Assembly (NCBI GenBank): GCA_009602725.1
Contig: WELB01000154.1
Coordinates: forward strand, 143,088-185,515
Direction: 5' to 3'
DNA length: 42,428 nucleotides
Origin: Spirogloea muscicola
Lineage: Eukaryota > Streptophyta > Zygnematophyceae > Spirogloeales > Spirogloeaceae
The position numbers and the translations under genes are program-made. A model generated the notes under the pieces. It did no database searches and was not told the origin of the DNA. It saw nothing but the letters and a program-made list of their open reading frames with translations. How positions within the stretch are numbered: the first letter of the stretch is position 1; each line of letters opens with the position of its first letter. Below, piece after piece: positions 37,699-42,428 of this stretch.

Positions 37699-39460
37699 TC
37701 AGAGCTGCAAATGCCATGCACACTGCTGCATGAGGCATTTTGCTACTGGCAAGTATATGTCTAGGCAACCTGCACACAAGCTCTCTTATCGTCTCTGGAC
37801 ACACCAATAATGACCACAATCAATGTGATAGCCTGGATGCAGTAGAGCATAGATACCTGGTAGTGTAGGGTCCTGGACGGTTTGGATGCTTATGAACGGC
37901 ATGGCGAGCCCGCTTGTTTGCTTGAGGCTCACAGTGAACCCCAGGGTGAGCCAGAGCAGGAGCGAGACCGCCCAATAGTCAGACAGGGCAGGTAATATCT
38001 CCCATGCCACTGCATAACCCACGAGGATGCCAGCAAGGTGCCCCATAAAGCTCGCCTGCAAAGCCCTTCGGAATCTCATGTTGCTCAAGCAGTCACGCTG
38101 ACAAGATGAAGCAAGTGAGGCTTGCTGGTGCTTTTCATCCTTTGTTACTCCTGAGCAGGCCATATTGCATTGTCATTCATGACTCACAAACAGGAACGCA
38201 GAAGCTCACTTTATCATCCCTGTTCACCCTATTTCGGGCAGTCTCGAGACTTGCACCTGAGGGACGACGATCGATGTCAACACCAGGCTCTCAAAGGGGG
38301 CCAGATTGATGGGTAGGGAGAAGAGCCCGAAGAGGTCCAGGCGGGAAGATGGTTGCTTGACCGCCAACACGGTCATCCAGCCGAAGACCACGCAGGAGTA
38401 CCCCACCGCCACGACCCTTCTGTAATGGTCTGACAGCAGGATACATGATCAGCCACAAGTGCCTAACTGAAGAGTGTAGGGTTCAGATTTTGGAAACTAG
38501 GATCTAAGACAAATTTACTGGGCGTATAGTAGGCTGTCCCCACAGTGGTCTCTGTCATGAGAACATACAGTAGCCACAGGATATACACAGGGGTCCACAA
38601 CAATCATGACAACCACAAGTCTCAGTACGCCAATATTAGTCAGAAAGAGGGCAGGCGGCTGTCATGCACAGGCCTGATGGCTCAACGACATCACTCCCTT
38701 TCTTAATGCTTGATATATACTGCACGATCCTGCTTCTGTCCAACAACAGCAATTGTCTGGAGGCTGGAGGAAGGGGTGTTTCATGTCTTGGTTCATGTTT
38801 TACTTACTCACCTAAGCGAAACCGATGGATGAGGAGGTGGTACATGGCAATGACAAGGGGCCCTGACAGCAAGAGGAGAACGAGCGTCTGCTTGAGGTAG
38901 TATTTAGCGCCAAGCCCGAGGTTTCCGAGCGCCTCCACGGTGCCAATGCTCCACAGCGCGCTCATGTTGAGGACCAGGTGCACAACGCTGACATGGGAGA
39001 AGGCCGCTGTGAGGAGGCGCCAGTACTGGCACTGCGTAACCACCGCCTCGTAGTTGATGCCAACGTCAGCATAGCCTGCATGAGCACAAAGACAATCAGG
39101 TCGTGCATCGCACATTCACGGACCTACCCGTCCTCAAGGTGCAGCTCCAAATTGGCGCAACCAAGGTGCAAGAACGACTTTCCGGCAGGCGGAGTTACAT
39201 CAGGAGCAAGCTGGAGAGGGTCTACGAAGTCCTTATGAGCTTCTAGCTCTTAACTGGCGTTGTAGCCATGCTGTGCCATCTCTTCTATTGTTAACTAGGA
39301 GCAATCAAGATGAAGCGAGTGATCTTGTACGACAAGTGCAGAAACCGTGGGGCTCACTGATGCTGTGCTTCTGGATGTACACCCAGACGGCGGAGCAGAA
39401 GGCAATGAGTGCGGAGGTGGCTGGCCTCTGGATGATGTCGTAGAAGATCGCCCTCCCCAT
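37699..39460 (-). CDS. RBL: Rhomboid-like membrane protein (plant RBL13-type)
   Basis: Five exons join exactly in phase: 39460-39358, 39075-38812, 38429-38257, 38055-37857 and 37769-37699, giving 269 residues. The N-terminus [20 protein letters not shown] matches a plant rhomboid-like group as I recall it. Motifs: [20 protein letters not shown] then NMSALWSIG in helix 2, [13 protein letters not shown] with candidate nucleophile Ser134 in GYSC, and [14 protein letters not shown] with candidate His186. This Ser-His pair is the rhomboid intramembrane protease dyad; the usual GxSG is GYSC here. About six membrane segments are visible. The last exon, ending [10 protein letters not shown], is supported only by phase and splice sites. 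Substrate and membrane location are unknown. Confidence 0.88.
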
Positions 39461-39576
39461 GCAAACACTGGCCTGGAAGCTCGCTGTCGCCGGCTAGCCG
39501 CTCCGCCGTTCCGGCCGTTCCATCACCGGCGAGCGGATTGGCTGCACTCGCCCCTCGTCATTGTGAGCAGCGTTTG
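39461..39576. promoter_or_regulatory. GC-rich 5' flank of rhomboid-like gene
   Basis: A short, GC-rich interval between the minus-strand rhomboid-like start codon and a plus-strand exon candidate at 39577. It would serve as a bidirectional promoter if both genes are real. No specific element is identified. Confidence 0.35.
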
Positions 39577-39747
39577 ATGGCGCTGGCTCGGCCTGCGGCC
39601 CGCTTCAGCTGCCTGGGCCCTGGCGGCGAGCCCCGCACCAGCGCGCCGCCCTCGCCCTGCCGCGCGGCGCCACCGCGGCGCAGCGGAGCTCCAGGGCAGC
39701 GGGAGCCGGCGCGGCCGCAGCGGCGGGAGCCCAGCGGCGTGGCGCAG
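39577..39747 (+). CDS. Possible first exon of an interrupted plastid-targeted gene
   Basis: ATG at 39577 opens 57 codons, MALARPAARFSCLGPGGEPR and onward, Arg/Pro/Ala/Ser-rich like a chloroplast transit peptide. A GCGCAG/GTGCGAGG donor follows at 39748. LINE debris begins within 50 bases and no continuing exon was found up to 42 kb. It may be a gene broken by insertions or a spurious GC-rich frame. Confidence 0.3.
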
Positions 39748-39789
39748 GTGCGAGGCGCCGTCCGGTCCGGCTAGCGAGCAACTTTCCTA

Positions 39790-40310
39790 CTTGGAGCAAC
39801 CGGGAAGTAAGCTCTGAAAGAAAGTGAGCTCTTCCAAAGGGAATGTGTGTGTTAAGTGATGGAGGGCCGCCAGTGTAGCCAAGTACAAGCACATTGACAG
39901 AACTCTTCCAAAAGAAGAAGGTGCTCGCCCATTGAGAAGAGGGGCTGGCAAAGCCAACCCAAAAAGAATGGACAATGTTCAAAGCCAAAGAAAGAGGTGC
40001 TGAAAAAGGACTACACTACAAAGTGCAAGATGGTGCAGAGGGAGATGCAGATGGCTGCTCAGTATCCACGTGTGAGCAACAGCAGATCAGAGTAACTCGG
40101 AGCAGGAGAAGCGGCACTTTGCCGAGACCCGGAAGCAGCAGCCATAGCACGGCCAGCCCGCGCGTGGACCGCATGAGCCAAAGAGCGCTGCAGCGAGACC
40201 ACCAGCCTCATCCGAAAGACCTGCGAGACACCAGCCACAAGCGGCGTTCGCTGCTGCATGCCCGGCCCTTCGAAGCAGAAAGCCCGGGATTTTTGCGGTT
40301 AACCAAATCT
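39790..40310 (-). mobile_element. LINE 3' fragments, minus strand
   Basis: Two remnants. The tail at 39905-39980 reads GGGTTGGCTTTGCCAGCCCC and CTCAATGGGCGAGCACCTTC on the minus strand. An ORF end at 40300-40059 reads VFRMRLVVSLQRSLAHAVHA, then PAPSYSDLLLLTRGY and TGA, homologous to 16165-16650. Confidence 0.7.
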
Positions 40311-40995
40311 CCCTCAGACTTTGTCCAGACTTTTGGGCTGGCCTTTCCGAGCCACTAGTCAATCTGGCCGCGCTTCCTTAATCTGTGGTGACCACGTCGG
40401 CAATGATGCGCGGGCCCCTGCCCGGCGTGGTGGCGACCAAGTTAAGTGGCAGATATGTATGGGCGCACTCGTGGGTACCAGAGCCCTCCTTCAGATGTGT
40501 CACGTGTATTATTACCCTAGCCCCCTATTAGACTTCTTGTTCTCCTTGCAGAGTGTACTGGCTTGCTTTGGCCTCCCTACTATGTCACGTGCACGCGCGC
40601 CTGCTCTCCCTCCCCTCAGCTCACGCGACTTCCTATTGCTGACACGGGAATACTGAAAGGGCCCAGTTGCCAACCCTGCGGCATTCTGTTGTGAACAATC
40701 ACCACGGGATACCTCTGGATGCACTCCACTCGGCGGGCTGTCACAGCCGCCCCTTGATATCAGCAGCTGCGTTCCAATCTTGAAGTCCCTGGGCTCGAGT
40801 GGGCTGGCCTTTCACGGCCGTCGACCCCTTTTGTGAAGTAACTTCCTGTATCTCCCCCCTCTGAAAGAGCTCCCTCTCTCCTCCATCCTCTCTGAGCTGG
40901 CCTTTGTATTAATGACATTTCTTCACAGATGGGACGATGGCATGAAAGGCCAGCCCAAATAGAAAGGACAGTTGTTCAAAGGGGGCCACAAGTGC
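40311..40995. mobile_element. Mixed-orientation LINE tail fragments
   Basis: Plus-strand tail at 40318-40380 (TTTTGGGCTGGCCTTTCCGA, CAGTCAATCTGGCCGCGCTT-like). Plus-strand ORF end at about 40612-40656, SSRDFLLLTREY. A further tail near 40799-40850, and a minus-strand tail at 40938-40985 (AAAGGCCAGCCCAAATAGAA). All are short and dead. Confidence 0.6.
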
Positions 40996-42107
40996 TACAC
41001 TAGTAAGCCATCGCCCCCTATCGTTAAGAGCTCCATCATCAATCAAGAGTCTACCTTTAACTCGACACATCGCGGCAGGCTTTCCTGCAGCCAGTGCCTC
41101 CTCTTACCTGGGAGCCCAATGTAATTCACTCCCCTTCCTCTCTCATCGCTCTAGCACAACACTCATTGCAGTCTGAAGCCAACACGACCTGGTGTATATC
41201 ACAACCATGTGATTTGTCTTGTGCCAGTAGCCAAGCAAGTCTAGCGGTGCCACGCCCTATGCGGATCAACAGTGTCAAGGTGGGTGGAGCAGGATCACTG
41301 CATTGTGAGTTACTTGCAGACAAGGGCAGCATCCCGTATCAGCAACAGCAACCACAGGGCCAGGAGTAACAAATCCATGTTCGCAGATCCCCCAAAGTCA
41401 AGTAGGGTAATGTTTGTTGACAATCATCAGAAGCATGTACGATTCATAGATGCAGTCACCAAAAGAAGCAAAGCTGCTGTTGACTCTGACGTGTAGGAGG
41501 GTTGTGCCACAATTGCTCCTCTACTGTCCTGCCCAACAGGTTCCGTCAACCTCACATGGCAATCATTACCCCATTTCTTGGTCAATGTCACATGGCAATG
41601 TTGCGCCTTCGCTTGCAGGCTGGCCCATCATGCCATGGTTTTGCCAAAACAAGAACATACAGGTATTACGCAAGCCAAGCTATCAGGTTCCAGCCATTGC
41701 TGTACAATATAATCTGCGTTCATGGGATAGGGCAATGTGCTCAAGTTTCTAGAAGGTAGCTCCATCACTAGCGCGTGAGGCAGTAACACAGACATTCCCA
41801 GCACTGAAAGCTGGTTCTGTAGCAGTTGCGACGGCAAATCGGCCGGCTATACAGTTGGCAGTATTTAGCTAACGAGAAGTGCAGAGCTGGAGCTACGCTC
41901 CAATGCCAAGGACCTCAGCCGCTTCTTCCTCATCTGTACATGGTCCCTGGTCCCTGATATGTACATCCAAGCCCCGCTGGCCAAAACAAGGAACGGATGC
42001 TGGTCGGCGCATGGAGCAGAACACGTCGCCGTGTAGCCGCGGTGCAGCTTTACAAGGGTTGGGTGTCGGCGGTTGCATGCATTGCTGGCTTGGGGCCGGG
42101 CTGGCGC
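40996..42107. other. No confident gene
   Basis: About 1.1 kb of moderate GC. Plus-strand open stretches at 41094-41369, 41272-41496 and 41450-41759 lack recognisable domains. It may hold the 3' flank of the gene that runs in from the right end. Confidence 0.4.
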
Positions 42108-42306
42108 TTAGTCCCGGCCGATGATGAGCAGCGCCGCCCACGCGCTGTCGGGGTCGGCCGTCGCCGAGACGGCCCTGGACGCCGCGTCCATGTCGCCATC
42201 GAGGCCCCCCCCGCCGGCGCCGTGCTGCGCGGCGGGCTCCTGGGAGGGGCTCCACGGCCGCCACCGCAGGGCCGAAGCGGACAGCGACGCCAGCGCCGGC
42301 GGCGCG
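42108..42306 (-). CDS. C-terminal part of an unidentified protein, truncated at window end
   Basis: On the minus strand an open frame runs from the edge of the poly-A (42306) to TAA at 42110-42108, about 65 codons. It reads APPALASLSASALRWRPWSP, then GGGGLDGDMDAASRAVSATA and ends DPDSAWAALLIIGRD. Composition is GC-rich and typical of first exons here. I do not recognise a family. If this is an early exon, the apparent stop could lie in an intron. Confidence 0.4.

Positions 42307-42428
<122 letters not shown>

Overview
This window looks like nuclear DNA from a green alga, most plausibly a chlorophyte of the trebouxiophyte type (inference). The genes are intron-rich, with very GC-rich first exons. 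The gene set is eukaryotic and photosynthetic: a plastid light-harvesting-like protein, two plant-type alpha-tubulins and an external-type alternative NADH dehydrogenase. Interstitial repeats are of the plant/algal TTTAGGG telomere type. No bacterial operon, CRISPR array, rRNA or tRNA gene was recognised by eye.

Layout: 1-123 is poly-T abutting a 5'-truncated BORCS6-like gene (+, to 1389). A doubtful two-exon small gene follows (+, 1498-1787), then an EF-hand type II NAD(P)H dehydrogenase (-, 6425-2285) carrying an in-frame TGA and a +1 frameshift. LINE 3' fragments fill 6421-7500. Next are a compact light-harvesting-like gene (+, 7525-8525), a single-exon DUF1764 gene (-, 10731-10009) and a complete 12-exon pentameric ligand-gated ion channel (+, 11262-15471). 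LINE fragments occupy 15659-16650. Alpha-tubulin copy 1 (-, 20593-18289) is divergent from a DusB-like tRNA-dihydrouridine synthase (+, about 21035-23966). A Fun30/SMARCAD1-type SNF2 remodeller (-, about 30518-25265) and alpha-tubulin copy 2 (-, 34496-31803) follow. A dense nest of LINE 3' ends covers 34930-36840. A rhomboid-like membrane protein (-, 39460-37699), more LINE debris, and the end of an unrecognised gene (-, 42306-42108) abutting poly-A close the window.

The genes are unrelated housekeeping functions rather than one pathway. Shared features are: GC-rich, GCC-repeat-bearing 5' ends; short introns, three of them GC-AG; telomere-like repeats inside introns; and one lineage of 5'-truncated LINEs whose 3' end carries a conserved stem-loop. 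The most interesting single item is the Cys-loop-receptor-like channel. All its exons join in phase into a four-helix pLGIC that lacks the canonical Cys-loop cysteines. Exon boundaries were read by eye from splice signals, phase and family similarity, with no alignment or search.
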